Below the pieces are notes generated by a model. It searched no databases and was not told where the DNA came from. It saw only the letters and a list, made by a program, of their open reading frames with translations. From positions 930,001 to 994,000 of the forward strand of contig NZ_AP024713.1 of assembly GCF_019702925.1 (NCBI RefSeq): a stretch of DNA of 64,000 nt, written 5' to 3'. Below are positions 1 to 10,151 of the stretch, in pieces. The position numbers and the translations under genes are program-made. The DNA is from Campylobacter sp. 19-13652. Its GTDB lineage: Bacteria; Campylobacterota; Campylobacteria; Campylobacterales; Campylobacteraceae. How positions within the stretch are numbered: the stretch's first letter is position 1; each line of letters starts with the position of its first letter.

Positions 1-1126
1 TAAAGATTATAGCATTTGAGTTTGCAAGAGGGGTTATGCTCCCTGAGCTATATTTTCCGCCATTTAATGGAATAAATTCTCCATTTTTTACATTGCCAAG
101 TATGGTATTTGTGCGACCGCTATTAAATTTTAAGCTCTCTCTTACTACTGCCATTTGCGTATTTTGTGGTGCAAAAAGTGGTAAAATGAGCGCAAATGCT
201 GTAATAAACGCAGCCATAGGATTGCCTGGTAGTATAAAAACCAGCCTTTTTTCATCTTGCTTAAAGTACGCTTTTACAGGCTTTCCAGGGCGTATTTTTA
301 CGTGGCTAAATATCTCTTTAAATTTAAGCTCACCCAAAGCTTTTGCCATAAAATCAGCCTCTCCAGCACTCGCACCGCCGCTTATAATAAGCACATCAAT
401 TTTAGCTTCAAGCGCTCTTTTTACGGCATTTATATCATCTTTTATAATGCCTAGATAGCTGCTTTTTACTCCAGCGCTAGCTAGTAAGGCAGCTACGCCG
501 GCACTGTTTGCATTATAAATTTCCTCATCGTCTGCGCTTTGCCATGGCTCTTTTAGCTCATTTCCGCTTGAATATATGCCTACACTTGGGGCTTTTTTGA
601 CTAGGACGCGTGAGATGCCCTGAGCGGCTAATAGCATTATTTGCGCTGGATTAAGTCTAGTGCCAGAGTTTAAAATTTTATCATTTTTTACTATTTCTTC
701 GGCTTTTTTTCTATATCCGTCGTTTGGTTTTGGGATTTTTGCAGCTAGGACGTATTCGCCTATTTGGGCATTTTGGATGGAGTTTTCTTTATCTTTTATA
801 ATCGCATCTTCAAATTTTAACACACAATCAGCACCCACTGGCATTTTTGCACCAGTCATTATTTTGATACACTCGCCGTCATTTATGCGTGTTTGCCTTC
901 GCTCTCCAGCGTAGATTACGTCCACTACTCTTACTGTACCTTTTTCTAAGTCGGCTCTTTTTGCCGCATAGCCATCAAGAGCTGAGTTATCAAAGCTAGG
1001 AGCATTTTTGTTAGCTATTATATCCTCTGCCAGCTCTTTATTTAGGGCGTTTTCTATCGGAACTATTTCGCTTTTTAAATTTAGACTTATGCTTTTTAGG
1101 GCTATTAGCGCGTCATCTAGCTTCAC
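1..1126 (-). CDS. moeA: MoeA, molybdopterin molybdenumtransferase (3' end cut by window edge)
   Basis: MoeA inserts molybdate into adenylylated molybdopterin in the cytoplasm. The reading frame is open from a GTG at 1126 to the window edge, about 375 codons, so only some 15-30 residues should be missing compared with the usual 390-410. The family motif [11 protein letters not shown] is near residue 45, followed by [12 protein letters not shown] around residue 95, and the last visible residues ([11 protein letters not shown]) match the usual C-terminal subdomain. The GTG start overlaps the murA stop in a GTGA, so the two genes are probably translationally coupled. Identity is firm; the start is chosen from the overlap and from the position of the N-terminal motif. 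Confidence 0.93.
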   Translation of the reverse strand, partial: MKLDDALIALKSISLNLKSEIVPIENALNKELAEDIIANKNAPSFDNSALDGYAAKRADLEKGTVRVVDVIYAGERRQTRINDGECIKIMTGAKMPVGADCVLKFEDAIIKDKENSIQNAQIGEYVLAAKIPKPNDGYRKKAEEIVKNDKILNSGTRLNPAQIMLLAAQGISRVLVKKAPSVGIYSSGNELKEPWQSADDEEIYNANSAGVAALLASAGVKSSYLGIIKDDINAVKRALEAKIDVLIISGGASAGEADFMAKALGELKFKEIFSHVKIRPGKPVKAYFKQDEKRLVFILPGNPMAAFITAFALILPLFAPQNTQMAVVRESLKFNSGRTNTILGNVKNGEFIPLNGGKYSSGSITPLANSNAIIF

Positions 1127-2388
1127 TCTGATAGCCTTTTTATGCTAGCTCCTAGCGATGTTAATTTACCCACTATGTCCTCATAGCCTCTATCTAGATG
1201 ATAAATTCTATGCACTCTACTTGTGCCATTTGCTACAAGGGCTGCTAAAATTAAAGCAGAGCTAGCCCTAAGATCAGTAGCCATCACGTCTGCTCCAGCC
1301 AGCTCCTTGCCTCCATACACGCTAGCTATGTGTCCGTTAAGCCTTATATCAGCACCCATGCGAGCTAGCTCGCCCACGTGCATAAAGCGGTTTTCAAACA
1401 GTCGCTCATCTATCACGCTTACGCCATTTGCCACGAGGCAAAGAGCCATAAACTGCGCTTGCACGTCAGTGGCAAAGCCTGGATATTCAGTTGTGATAAT
1501 CTCACATGGCTTTATCTCTTTGGCGGGAAAAATCGTTACGCTATCTTGCGCGATTTTAGTACTAAAGCCCATTTGCTCTAGCTTATCAAGTGTGGCTATT
1601 ATATGCTCTGGTGTGCAGTTTGTTATTGTTATTTCGCTATTTGTAATAGCTCCAGCACATAGGTATGTACCTGCTTCTATGCGATCTGGTATTACACTTA
1701 TTTCTTTTAGGTTTAAAAGCTCACCCTTGTTGCCTTTTACTATTATTTTATCAGTACCTATGCCTTCAATCTCTACTCCAGCTAGAGCTAAAACTTCACA
1801 GAGCTGAACTACTTCTGGCTCTTTTGCAACGTTTATAATTTCGCTTGTACCATGGGCTAGTGCGGCTGCCATTATGATATTTTCGCTACCTGTTACTGTA
1901 ATTTTGTCAAAGACTATCCTAGCACCCTGTAGCCCATTTGGCGCTGTGGCTACCACATAGCCATCTTTTATCTGTATCTGCGCTCCCATTTTTTCAAGGG
2001 CTAGAAGGTGTAAATCTATAGGACGCTGTCCTATGGCACATCCTCCAGGCAGACTTACTTCACAGTGCCCAAAACGTGCCAAAAGTGGACCTAGCGTGAG
2101 TATAGAGGCACGCATTTTCCGTACTATATCATAGGTTGCTTTTGTTGAGTTTACAGTGCTTGTATTGATAGTTAGGCTATTTTTATCTAGTTTTTTGCAA
2201 GATGCACCTAGGTTTTGCAGTAGCTTACAAAGTGTGGCAATATCGGCTACGTCTGGGACGTTTTTTAGCGTAACTGGTGTGCGTGAGAGCAGGGTGGCGG
2301 CTATTAGTGGTAGGGCTGAGTTTTTGGCTCCGCTAATGCTTACGCTACCGCTTAGACGCGCTCCACCTTCAATCTCGAGATAGTCCAT
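1123..2388 (-). CDS. murA: UDP-N-acetylglucosamine 1-carboxyvinyltransferase MurA
   Basis: First committed step of peptidoglycan synthesis: transfers enolpyruvate from PEP to UDP-GlcNAc in the cytoplasm. The 421-residue length is normal for the family. The N-terminal GAKNSALP motif (Lys22) and the catalytic cysteine loop [10 protein letters not shown] (Cys117) are intact; a Cys rather than Asp predicts fosfomycin sensitivity as in most bacteria. A clear -10 box lies about 30 nt upstream of the ATG, and moeA follows with overlap, so murA-moeA is a two-gene unit here. Confidence 0.97.
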   Translation of the reverse strand: MDYLEIEGGARLSGSVSISGAKNSALPLIAATLLSRTPVTLKNVPDVADIATLCKLLQNLGASCKKLDKNSLTINTSTVNSTKATYDIVRKMRASILTLGPLLARFGHCEVSLPGGCAIGQRPIDLHLLALEKMGAQIQIKDGYVVATAPNGLQGARIVFDKITVTGSENIIMAAALAHGTSEIINVAKEPEVVQLCEVLALAGVEIEGIGTDKIIVKGNKGELLNLKEISVIPDRIEAGTYLCAGAITNSEITITNCTPEHIIATLDKLEQMGFSTKIAQDSVTIFPAKEIKPCEIITTEYPGFATDVQAQFMALCLVANGVSVIDERLFENRFMHVGELARMGADIRLNGHIASVYGGKELAGADVMATDLRASSALILAALVANGTSRVHRIYHLDRGYEDIVGKLTSLGASIKRLSE

Positions 2389-2418
2389 TTTGACACCTTT
2401 TTAAAAATTTAACTGCTA

Positions 2419-2424
2419 ATTATA
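2419..2424 (-). promoter_or_regulatory. -10 box for murA-moeA
   Basis: TATAAT on the minus strand, preceded by a T-rich stretch and lying about 30 nt upstream of the murA ATG. Campylobacter sigma-70 promoters typically have a strong -10 and a poorly conserved -35, which fits. Seen by eye only. Confidence 0.5.
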
Positions 2425-2517
2425 TAAAAAGATAAGTAAAACAAAGCTTTTTATGGTCTAAAAATTTGTTTTTTAAATTTATCAAAGCTTTAAATTTAAA
2501 ATAAGATAGAGTGTTGT

Positions 2518-2548
2518 AAAAATCAGCTTGGGGCAAGATGCCCCAGCT
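2518..2548 (-). terminator. Rho-independent terminator of the lactate operon
   Basis: Directly after the lutC stop: TGGGGCA / TGCCCCA arms (7 bp) with a 3-nt loop, extended by AGCT pairs with one bulge, followed on the minus strand by TGA and TTTTT. It ends the lctP-lutA-lutB-lutC transcript before murA. Confidence 0.85.
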
Positions 2549-2549
2549 T

Positions 2550-3194
2550 TTAATATGTTACGCAGTATGCGATTTGTGAGCCGTGTACGCCGATGATTGT
2601 TTGAAGTTCGATGTCGGCTGTACGAGATGGCCCTGTGATAAATATCGTATTTGTCGGCAAGCGTCCGCCGTTTTGTGCTTTTAGATTATGCAAGGCTTCG
2701 CTTAGGCTGTTTACGATATTTTCTTTTTTGACTAGCATTATGCAGATTTTTGGGCTTAGGCTCATTAGCCTTGGCTGATCTGGAGAGCTAGCTACGCAAC
2801 AAGTACCATGGCTTGCAACTGCATATTTTGTCTGGACTATTGAGACGTCAAAAGTGAAAATGTCTTTTTTAAATTCCTCAATAGGCTTGTCGAATTTAAA
2901 CTTTTTCTCGATATTTAGCGCACTTGCGTCAAATGGTAACTGCTCATTTGAGTAAATTAGGTGCTTTGCGCCTTCTTTGGCTAAGATAGCGTTTATATCA
3001 TCTACTAGCTTATCTTCGCTACTTTCTACTAAAATCGAGCGATTCTCGACTATGCGAGTTGTAAATTCTTTATACAAATCGTGGCTTGGATCCTCTTTTA
3101 TGTACTTAACAGGGTCAGCAGTAGGGACTTCATCAATCATCTGCATACTATGCTTTCCAGCCCGTATGCGCTGTAAAATTTGTTCTTTACTCAT
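2550..3194 (-). CDS. lutC: LUD-domain protein, L-lactate oxidation subunit LutC/LldG type
   Basis: A 214-residue LUD (DUF162/YkgG) domain protein. The C-terminal family motif GPSRTADIE followed by GVHG is present around residues 188-205. In LutABC systems this subunit works with the iron-sulfur proteins LutA and LutB to oxidise L-lactate to pyruvate, feeding electrons to the quinone pool. The start overlaps the end of lutB by 8 nt and a terminator follows immediately. In C. jejuni I recall the equivalent genes as the NAD-independent L-lactate dehydrogenase beside lctP. Function is inferred from family and operon. Confidence 0.9.
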   Translation of the reverse strand: MSKEQILQRIRAGKHSMQMIDEVPTADPVKYIKEDPSHDLYKEFTTRIVENRSILVESSEDKLVDDINAILAKEGAKHLIYSNEQLPFDASALNIEKKFKFDKPIEEFKKDIFTFDVSIVQTKYAVASHGTCCVASSPDQPRLMSLSPKICIMLVKKENIVNSLSEALHNLKAQNGGRLPTNTIFITGPSRTADIELQTIIGVHGSQIAYCVTY

Positions 3195-4614
3195 AAATCA
3201 CCCCTTCCATTTTTGAAACTGCATCATAAGTATTAAAGTTAAACGGCGGTAAATCTTTATACTCAAACCATAGTTTAAGCACTGGGATATTTTTGCCTTG
3301 GCTTTGAATTAGGCTGTTAAATAGTCTTGCGCTAGTCATAGCTGTGCGCCACATCCATCCATTTGTAGCTACCATAGTAAAGCCTTTAAAGCCAAGTCTT
3401 TCTATCTCGCTATGCTCTATTTTATCGGCTCCATAAGGAGGATTTGTACCGTCGCCTACTTTATCGCGGCGTAGTTTGCGGATTAGATCAGCTAGTGGGA
3501 TCTCGACTGGACATACCTCAGAACAGCGTCCGCAAAGCGAACAAAGCGTAACAACGTCACCATTTACGTCCATACCAAAGATTTGTGGGCTGATGACCTC
3601 GCCGATAGGCCCTGGGTAGACTGACTGATAGCTGTGTCCTGAAATTTTATCATACACAGGGCAGAAATTCATACACGCCCCACAGCGGATACAGCGAAGT
3701 GCCTCGTAATAATCCTCGTGCGCTAGCATATTTGTGCGGTGATTGTCAAATAATATTATGTGGCACTCAGTTGGGCCGTCTAGCTCACCCTCGCGGCGTG
3801 GGCCAGCGATAATGTTATTATAGTTTGCGATAAACTGACCTGTGGCTGATGGAGTTAAAAGTCCTACAAGAGTAGAGGCGTCTTCAACGGTATCTACTAT
3901 CTTTTCTATGCCGCATATGCTTACAAGTGTATCAGGCATTGTAGTACTCATCCTGCCGTTGCCCTCATTTTCAACTAGCCAAATGGCACCTTCTTCGGCT
4001 ATAGCAAAGTTTGCGCCACAAATACCCATAGAGCCTGTTTTAAAATGCTCTCTCATGTAATCACGTGCGATCGCATTTAGCTTTTCTGGCTCATTTTCAA
4101 GCGGAGCGCCTAGCTTGTTGTGGAATATTTCGCCCACTTGATAGCGGTTTTTATGGATAGCTGGCACGACGATATGTACTGGCTTTTCATCAACTAGCTG
4201 GATTATTACCTCGCCTAGGTCAGTCTCAAGAGCCTTTAGACCTTTGTGCTCTAAGTAATGATTTAGCCCAACTTCCTCAGATGCCATTGTCTTTTGCTTG
4301 ATAACTTTGTCTACATTTTTTTCTTTCATAAGCTTATAGACTATCTCGCAGACATCCTCGCCTGTATTTGCCCAGTGGACTTTCCAGCCATTTTTGGTGG
4401 CGTTTTCTTCAAATTTTAAAAGTCTCTCATCAAGGCGATAGAGGCTATTGTTTTTAGCATGCTTTGCACTATCTCTTTGGTCTTGCCAGTTTTGGAATTT
4501 ACTATCTATTACCTTGGCTCTATTGCTTTGGAGCAAGTGCATGGCATTTGCTAGATTGTCTCTTAGTTGTTTGTCATTTAGGCTTAAGTTGACTATTTTT
4601 TCATGATGGTTCAT
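3187..4614 (-). CDS. lutB: LutB/LldF-type iron-sulfur lactate oxidation protein
   Basis: 475 residues. N-terminal LUD-like region, then two ferredoxin-like cysteine motifs: CIRCGACMNFCP (Cys308, 311, 314, 318) and CSLCGRCSEVCP (Cys358, 361, 364, 368), enough for two 4Fe-4S clusters. This is the domain order of LutB. It overlaps lutA by 4 nt and lutC by 8 nt, so the three subunits are made in a coupled fashion. Role: electron-transfer subunit of the NAD-independent L-lactate dehydrogenase, probably membrane-associated. Confidence 0.93.
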   Translation of the reverse strand: MNHHEKIVNLSLNDKQLRDNLANAMHLLQSNRAKVIDSKFQNWQDQRDSAKHAKNNSLYRLDERLLKFEENATKNGWKVHWANTGEDVCEIVYKLMKEKNVDKVIKQKTMASEEVGLNHYLEHKGLKALETDLGEVIIQLVDEKPVHIVVPAIHKNRYQVGEIFHNKLGAPLENEPEKLNAIARDYMREHFKTGSMGICGANFAIAEEGAIWLVENEGNGRMSTTMPDTLVSICGIEKIVDTVEDASTLVGLLTPSATGQFIANYNNIIAGPRREGELDGPTECHIILFDNHRTNMLAHEDYYEALRCIRCGACMNFCPVYDKISGHSYQSVYPGPIGEVISPQIFGMDVNGDVVTLCSLCGRCSEVCPVEIPLADLIRKLRRDKVGDGTNPPYGADKIEHSEIERLGFKGFTMVATNGWMWRTAMTSARLFNSLIQSQGKNIPVLKLWFEYKDLPPFNFNTYDAVSKMEGVIYE

Positions 4615-5351
4615 AGCGCCTCTCCTTGAATTCGTTTAAGCAAGAAATCATAAAGGTGTACTAGTTTTACGTCAGCATTGTGGCGTTTTAGTGTGCCGTA
4701 AATGTTTAGCATACAACCACCATCTGCGCTTACTATGTATTTGCATCCTGTATCTATGATGTCTTTTACTTTTTCCATTGCCATTGCGTTTGCGATTTCA
4801 GGCTCTTTAACCGAAAATGTACCACCAAAACCGCAGCACTCCTCTTCGTATTTAAGTGGTACTAGCTCGACGTTTGATAGTCTTTTTATTAAATTCTTAG
4901 AGCTGTCTATGCTGTGAGCGACGCGTAGGGCGTGGCAGTTAGTGTGCCAAGTGATTTTTACTGGCTCACCTTTGTCTTCGTATTTTACATCTAGAACCTT
5001 GTCTAAGTATACGCCAAGCTCTACTATGCGTGAGCTAAATTCTTTTATCTTTGCTTCGTCCTTGTCTCCGTGAAATAGCTCAAGATAATCGTGAGCCATT
5101 ACGCCAGCACAAGAGCCGCTAGGCACTAAGATAGGATAGTCGCCTTTGAATAAGTCAGCGTTATAAAGAGCTATCTTTTTGCTCTCGTTAAAATAGCCTG
5201 TGTTATAACTAGGTTGTCCGCAACAGGTTTGATCTTTTTTATAGATCACCTCTATACCTTCTCTTTGAAGTAGCTTTATTGCGCTTACCAAAGTCCTGCC
5301 CATAGTGGCAGAACCGAGGCAAGTAGCAAAAAGATATACTCTTTTACTCAT
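4611..5351 (-). CDS. lutA: LutA/LldE-type CCG-domain lactate oxidation protein
   Basis: 246 residues with two cysteine-rich CCG domains: QTCCGQPSYNTG (Cys43-Cys44) and EECCGFGGTFS (Cys172-Cys173), the signature of LutA/GlpC/HdrB-like subunits that bind a non-cubane cluster or relay electrons. First enzyme gene after lctP (19 nt downstream), overlapping lutB. Works with LutB and LutC in L-lactate oxidation. Confidence 0.93.
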   Translation of the reverse strand: MSKRVYLFATCLGSATMGRTLVSAIKLLQREGIEVIYKKDQTCCGQPSYNTGYFNESKKIALYNADLFKGDYPILVPSGSCAGVMAHDYLELFHGDKDEAKIKEFSSRIVELGVYLDKVLDVKYEDKGEPVKITWHTNCHALRVAHSIDSSKNLIKRLSNVELVPLKYEEECCGFGGTFSVKEPEIANAMAMEKVKDIIDTGCKYIVSADGGCMLNIYGTLKRHNADVKLVHLYDFLLKRIQGEAL

Positions 5352-5370
5352 TATGCTCTCCTTTTTGGGG

Positions 5371-7053
5371 TTAAATAAACATTAATAAAACTGCACCTAT
5401 ACTTCCAGCTAAAATAGTATAGAATAAAGCTGGCAACAAGTCATAAGTAAGCAGTCGTCCTTCGCCTTTTCCAAGTAGGCCAACTGTGGCACACACAGCG
5501 ACTATGTTGTTTATACAAACCATATTGCCTATCGCACCTCCAACATTTTGTAGTGCTACGATAACTTGGGTATTTAGTCCTACAAGTGTAGCTGCTTCAT
5601 ACTGCAAACCTGAGAAAAGTAGGTTTGAAACAGTATTTGAACCAGAAAAGAAGCTACCAAGTATACCTATTAACGGAGCTACTGCTATATAGCCTTGACC
5701 AGCTATATCAGCAAAGAAAGTAGCCATTAGCTTTAGCATTGTAAAGTTATCATGTCCATTTGCTTCAAATTTAATCTCGCGTAGCAAGTATACCATAGCC
5801 ACTCCAGCAGCTAGTGGTATAACAGCCTTTGAAACCTGATTAAATGTAGCCGACCAAGCCGCCTTTACTTCGTCTGATTTCATCTTATGCAAGAAAATAG
5901 TAATCACTGCCACAAGTATAAAAGGAATAGTGCCAGGTAAATAGCCCCAAGGGAAGCTATATCCAGTACCAGCTACACCAAAGATTGAATCAAGGATAGG
6001 GATTTTTAATCCACGCATAAATTTGTTAAACTCTAATCCTATGCCAAACGGTAAAGGCATGCGAGTAAGTACAAGTATTAAAGAGATTAAAAGATACGGC
6101 ACCCATGCCATAAATAGACTCATTTGTGGCTTATTTGAGCTACTGGTTTCAGCCTGACTACCCATATTGCCAGGACCTTTCCAAAACTCAGGCCACGCTG
6201 AAATAGGCTCAAAATCCCATTTTTCTTTTGGTGTTAAAAACCCGACTTTTGCTGCTACTACTAATATACCAAGAGATATAAGACCACCAAGTAATGCAGG
6301 TAGCTCAAATCCAGCAAATTTAGCCATTAGCCAGTAAGGCACAACAAAGCTAATAGAGGCTAAAAGACAGAAAGGCAGTACTGGTAATGCGTCCTTAAAA
6401 CTTTTGTTTTTACCAAAAAATTTGGTCATCATAGCCACAACAACAAATGGAATAAACAGTGCACCAATAGAGTGTATTGTTGCAGTATATGCACTAACTT
6501 GTTGCATATATGAATCTACAGCTATTCCGTCCGCTTTTAGTAGGCTATCAATAGCTGTTTGCACGCCAAAAGTCGGAGTACCAACGGCACCATAGCTAAC
6601 TGGTGAGCTATTTAATATCAGTGTAGCCATCGCTGCGCCAAGCGCTGGAAAGCCTAGCCCGACAAGAAGCGGAGCAGCTAAAGCCGCAGGAGTACCAAAC
6701 CCAGCAGCACCCTCAATAAACGCACCAAATGCCCAGCCTATTATGATAACTTGAATACGACGGTCGGTTGTGATTTTGGTAAATCCATTGTTAATCGCAT
6801 TCATTGCACCTGAATATTTCATCGTATTTAGTATCAAAATAGCACCAAATATGATAACTAAAATGTCAAAGGCTTTTAAAAAGCCAAATAACACATAAGC
6901 GCTTATTTGCGTGGTGCTAGCTCCAAATTCAAAATATGATATAAGCACCGTAAGCACAAGGGCTATACTAAGTGAGAGCTTTGAGCTCTTTTTAAAACCT
7001 ATCATCAAAACCAAAATGACGATAATAGGCAAGAACGCTAATGCAGTTTGCAT
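5371..7053 (-). CDS. lctP: L-lactate permease LctP
   Basis: 560-residue polytopic inner-membrane protein, typical LctP length, with more than ten hydrophobic segments and the conserved region [18 protein letters not shown] near residue 110. It imports lactate for the LutABC enzyme encoded just downstream. The ATG follows a strong Shine-Dalgarno, AAGGAGG 8 nt away. First gene of the lactate operon. Confidence 0.95.
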   Translation of the reverse strand: MQTALAFLPIIVILVLMIGFKKSSKLSLSIALVLTVLISYFEFGASTTQISAYVLFGFLKAFDILVIIFGAILILNTMKYSGAMNAINNGFTKITTDRRIQVIIIGWAFGAFIEGAAGFGTPAALAAPLLVGLGFPALGAAMATLILNSSPVSYGAVGTPTFGVQTAIDSLLKADGIAVDSYMQQVSAYTATIHSIGALFIPFVVVAMMTKFFGKNKSFKDALPVLPFCLLASISFVVPYWLMAKFAGFELPALLGGLISLGILVVAAKVGFLTPKEKWDFEPISAWPEFWKGPGNMGSQAETSSSNKPQMSLFMAWVPYLLISLILVLTRMPLPFGIGLEFNKFMRGLKIPILDSIFGVAGTGYSFPWGYLPGTIPFILVAVITIFLHKMKSDEVKAAWSATFNQVSKAVIPLAAGVAMVYLLREIKFEANGHDNFTMLKLMATFFADIAGQGYIAVAPLIGILGSFFSGSNTVSNLLFSGLQYEAATLVGLNTQVIVALQNVGGAIGNMVCINNIVAVCATVGLLGKGEGRLLTYDLLPALFYTILAGSIGAVLLMFI

Positions 7054-7377
7054 CGTATTTTCCTCCTTACAAAGATTAGTTCAATGTATTGTAACATCAA
7101 CATCAATGTAAAGTTAATAAAAACTGTTAAATTTAGTCTTATGTGTTACCAAAATTAACATTTATATAAAAATGCTACTTAAATATTGTTTTTATTAAAA
7201 AATATTAATTTAAGATTAGCAAATTGTATACAAAATTAAACAATTTTCATTATTCTACCCTATAAAACTTAAAATTAATATTAATTTATAAACAAAATTT
7301 TAATTTAAGTTAATTTTATTTAAATTTTAACGATGACTGGATAAAATAAAGATTAAAATTTTACACACAGGGTTATA
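7054..7377. other. Intergenic region between divergent lctP and rhomboid genes
   Basis: 324 nt of very AT-rich DNA. It must hold the promoters of both the lactate operon (minus) and the rhomboid-DUF455-sixA genes (plus; candidate -10 TAAAAT near 7340-7348). A 12-bp palindrome ATTAAT/ATTAAT lies near 7275. I see no gene or RNA here. Confidence 0.5.
7088..7093 (-). promoter_or_regulatory. Probable -10 box for the lactate operon
   Basis: TACAAT on the minus strand about 35 nt upstream of lctP. The adjacent sequence contains two GATGTT copies in tandem and an ACAT/ATGT pair, which could be an operator, but no known lactate regulator gene lies nearby. Confidence 0.35.
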
Positions 7378-7905
7378 ATGCTAGAAAAAAAGGCAAAAAT
7401 TACTTACATTATAATAGCAATAAATTTTTTAATATTTTTATTTACGAGTAGAGGACTTACTATTACATTTGGGTTAAATCATCTATTTTTTGATGGGCTT
7501 TATTTTCAAATTTTTACTTCAGCGTTTTTGCATGGTGGATTTTTACATATCGCTATGAATATGGCTATACTTTATGGATTTGGTGGTGACTTAGAGCGTG
7601 CCATAGGGGCTTGGCGCTATATTTTTCTTTATTTTGTGGGGATATTAGGCTCTGGGATTGTGTCGGCTTTTTGGGTTTATTTGGGTATGAGAAATTTGGA
7701 ATTTATTAATGTAATTGGCGCAAGCGGAGCTATAAGTGCGCTTTTAGGCTTTGTCGCATCAGCCCTACCTAGCCAGAGAAAAGAGCTAATAGTAGCGATT
7801 TTAATCATGAGCTTTTTGCCGCTGTTGGCTGGTGAAAGCGTAGCGTGGTACTCGCATATAGGCGGCTTTGTGGCTGGGTATATATTTGCAAAGGTGGCTA
7901 GATGA
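7378..7905 (+). CDS. Rhomboid-family intramembrane serine protease
   Basis: 175 residues, six hydrophobic segments, the short bacterial rhomboid core without an extra domain. The catalytic dyad is visible: Ser116 in GASGAIS and His160 in WYSHIGGFVAGY. The HGGFLHIAMNM segment (residues 52-62) carries the conserved His57 and Asn61 of the oxyanion side. It should cleave transmembrane substrates in the inner membrane; the substrate is unknown. Overlaps the next gene by 4 nt. Confidence 0.93.
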   Translation: MLEKKAKITYIIIAINFLIFLFTSRGLTITFGLNHLFFDGLYFQIFTSAFLHGGFLHIAMNMAILYGFGGDLERAIGAWRYIFLYFVGILGSGIVSAFWVYLGMRNLEFINVIGASGAISALLGFVASALPSQRKELIVAILIMSFLPLLAGESVAWYSHIGGFVAGYIFAKVAR

Positions 7906-8720
7906 GCGAGTTTTATGGGGCTATTTGGGAGGCGCTTAGTGAGGGTAATATTAAAGTAAAGTTTGATAAATTTAGCACGCTTTATGAGAGGTTTTTATCC
8001 AGCGATAAAACAGACTTTAGCTCTCCTGATAGCCCAAACGAGCTTAAAAATCCAAGCTACTTTGGCTTTTTAAACACCCAAAGCCTTTATCAAAAAAAGC
8101 AAAAACCGCGCGATAAAAGCGAAAAAGAGGCTATGTTTTTGCACTCTGTGGCTCATATTGAGTATAGTGCTGTAGATATTGCTCTTGATGCTTGCTACCG
8201 TTTTAGGGGGTTGCCTAGACAGTATTATGAGGATTGGCTTGAGGTAGCAGATGATGAGATAAGGCATTTTAATATCCTAAATGCACTTTTACAAAAAAGG
8301 GGTATAAAATATGGCGATTTTAGCGTGCATGACGGGCTTTTTGTGGCTTTGCAAAAGACATCTCATAGCCTGCTAGAGCGCATGGCCGTACTGCCTAGGT
8401 ATATGGAGGCAAATGGGCTTGATGCAAACGCTCATGCCATAGATAGGCTAAGAAAAGAGGGCGCGGCGCAGGATATTTTGCAGGCTTTAGAGGTCATACT
8501 GGCTGAGGAGATAAGCCATGTAAAAAAGGGTGACTTTTGGTATAAATTTGCCTGCGCTAAGGCTGGAGTAAAGCCTGGTGAGTATATAAATATCGTGCAA
8601 AATCACTACCCAAAGGCCTTTTTAAGCTCCAGAGAGATAAATGAAGCAGCACGGCTTGCCGCTGGCTTTAGCCAAGATGAGTTAGAAAAAATAAAAAATC
8701 TATCACAAGGACAAATTTGA
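7902..8720 (+). CDS. Ferritin-like DUF455 protein
   Basis: 272 residues of the DUF455 ferritin-like family. Helical carboxylate/histidine motifs expected for a di-iron site are visible: AHIEYSAVD, DDEIRHF (ExxH) and EEISHVKKG (ExxH). The family is distantly related to the tRNA hydroxylase MiaE, but its substrate is not established, so no enzyme name is given. It sits between the rhomboid gene and sixA with overlapping starts and stops (ATGA upstream; TTGA downstream), so the three are co-translated. Confidence 0.85.
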   Translation: MSEFYGAIWEALSEGNIKVKFDKFSTLYERFLSSDKTDFSSPDSPNELKNPSYFGFLNTQSLYQKKQKPRDKSEKEAMFLHSVAHIEYSAVDIALDACYRFRGLPRQYYEDWLEVADDEIRHFNILNALLQKRGIKYGDFSVHDGLFVALQKTSHSLLERMAVLPRYMEANGLDANAHAIDRLRKEGAAQDILQALEVILAEEISHVKKGDFWYKFACAKAGVKPGEYINIVQNHYPKAFLSSREINEAARLAAGFSQDELEKIKNLSQGQI

Positions 8721-9202
8721 AAAAAATCTATCTAATACGCCATGCAAAGGCGGAAAAAACCGAAAAGATTGATGATTTTGAGCGCGAGTTAAACGCAAGA
8801 GGAAAAGAGGACATTAAAATAATGGCCGCCTCGCTTTTAAGTCTAGACATAGTGCCTGATGCGGTTTATACAAGCGTTGCAAAAAGGTGCATTCAAACAG
8901 CCAAACGCTTTTGTGATATTTTAAAATTTAAAGGTAAGATCGAGGTTCTAGACGGGCTTTATCAAGCTAGTGCAAATGATATTATAAGTCTGGTTTTAGG
9001 GCTAAATAGCGAGCTAAATGAGGTCTTTATCATAGGGCATAATCCAGCCATTACAGAAGCTAGCGAGGTCATAAGCCACTCTATAATAGACGCCATGCCA
9101 ACGTGCGGAATATGCTGTATTGAGTTTGAAAATGGCTTTTTGGATACGCAGCACACAAAGCTTGCATTTTTTGATTTTCCAAAAAATCACAAAAACTCTT
9201 AA
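8717..9202 (+). CDS. sixA: SixA-type histidine phosphatase
   Basis: 161-residue single-domain histidine phosphatase. The RHAK signature (Arg8-His9, phosphate-accepting His) and the second catalytic histidine in FIIGHNP (His108) are present. SixA proteins dephosphorylate phospho-histidine in phosphotransfer proteins; the target here is unknown. Starts with TTG, overlapping the DUF455 stop (TTGA), with AAGGACA upstream as ribosome site. Confidence 0.88.
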   Translation: MKKIYLIRHAKAEKTEKIDDFERELNARGKEDIKIMAASLLSLDIVPDAVYTSVAKRCIQTAKRFCDILKFKGKIEVLDGLYQASANDIISLVLGLNSELNEVFIIGHNPAITEASEVISHSIIDAMPTCGICCIEFENGFLDTQHTKLAFFDFPKNHKNS

Positions 9203-9583
9203 GATTAACTAAAATTATTTTTCTTAAGGTGCGTCTTAGCTATTTTATACAAAATCAAAGCACAATCAGCCTTAAGCGCAAGTTTTTACACTCTTGGATA
9301 TAAAACTTAATTGAGATAAGATTTATGGACTTTTTAAACAAGTATTACTTTGAAAATTCAAATGTAAACCCACTCGTTTGCTACCAACGTTTCTCAAATT
9401 TTTGATAAAATTAGCCTCTAAAATCGCGACAAAATTACTTTATGGTGTTAGTAATACCAAAAACTGGCACGAATTAGTAGTGTTGCGGTTTAAATTTATA
9501 ATTTAAAAGCTAATTATCGTAGCCATTGCTAAATGGCTAAAACAAATATGTAGACCACTGATAATTTGCGTAAAAAGTCAAAT
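9203..9583. other. Gap between convergent sixA and Sel1-like gene
   Basis: 381 nt. A 26-codon open frame with an ATG at 9325 (starting MDFLNKYYFENSN) has no convincing ribosome site or relative that I recognise and is probably a remnant or chance. A perfect 8-bp hairpin, TAGCCATT/AATGGCTA with a GCTA loop, lies at 9520-9539 but lacks a T-run on either strand. Nothing else is supported. Confidence 0.4.
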
Positions 9584-10036
9584 TCATCTACCTACACTTG
9601 CTTTTACATTTTTATTTAGTTTTTGTAGCTCTTTTATGTCATCACAGGCTATGCTTATGTTGTTTTTACAGGCTTTGTTATATAAATTTAAGGCTTTTTC
9701 TATGTCGACTTTTGCGCCTCGACCGCTCTCGTACATGCTAGCTAGATACCAGCAACCCCTGGCATCCCCTTGTTTGCAACCTTTGTCATATAGTTGCATC
9801 GCTTTTTCATAATCTTTTGTTACTATGTTGCCCATTTCGTATATATTTGCAAGCCTAGTGCATGCTAGGGCGTAGTTGCCGTTGCAGCTTTTTGTAAAAA
9901 ATTTTATAGATTTTACCTTATCGCCATTTGTGTATAATTTATTAGCCTTTTTGTAATAATCATCTGCGTTATTGTAAAATATTCCGACACTTAGTAAAGA
10001 AAACGCAACCATAGTTGCAAATATAGTTCGTTGCAA
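9584..10036 (-). CDS. Secreted Sel1/Hcp-like cysteine-rich repeat protein
   Basis: 150 residues starting at TTG with AAGG upstream. A hydrophobic N-terminal segment (residues 5-20) looks like a signal sequence. Then come Sel1-type helical repeats of 36 residues, each with a cysteine pair eight residues apart: Cys51/59, Cys87/95, Cys123/131. This spacing is that of the Helicobacter cysteine-rich (Hcp) proteins, whose pairs form disulfides inside each repeat, so it should be periplasmic or secreted. The function is not known. Stand-alone gene, convergent with sixA. Confidence 0.8.
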   Translation of the reverse strand: MQRTIFATMVAFSLLSVGIFYNNADDYYKKANKLYTNGDKVKSIKFFTKSCNGNYALACTRLANIYEMGNIVTKDYEKAMQLYDKGCKQGDARGCWYLASMYESGRGAKVDIEKALNLYNKACKNNISIACDDIKELQKLNKNVKASVGR

Positions 10037-10151
10037 ATTGTAACCTTAGTACTTTTTGAAGTCTAATTTTACAAATTTAAAGTTAAAAGGCTTATTAATA
10101 TAACACTTTTTTGTTTTATTTTTGTAACTTTTTGTTACTGTTTTTGCGATC

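Noticed and set aside
1223-1807. 194-codon plus-strand frame inside murA
   Set aside because: Antisense to an intact, motif-complete murA.
9325-9405. 26-codon frame MDFLNKYYFENSN... as a small gene
   Set aside because: No ribosome site, no recognised family, in AT-rich DNA where such frames arise by chance.
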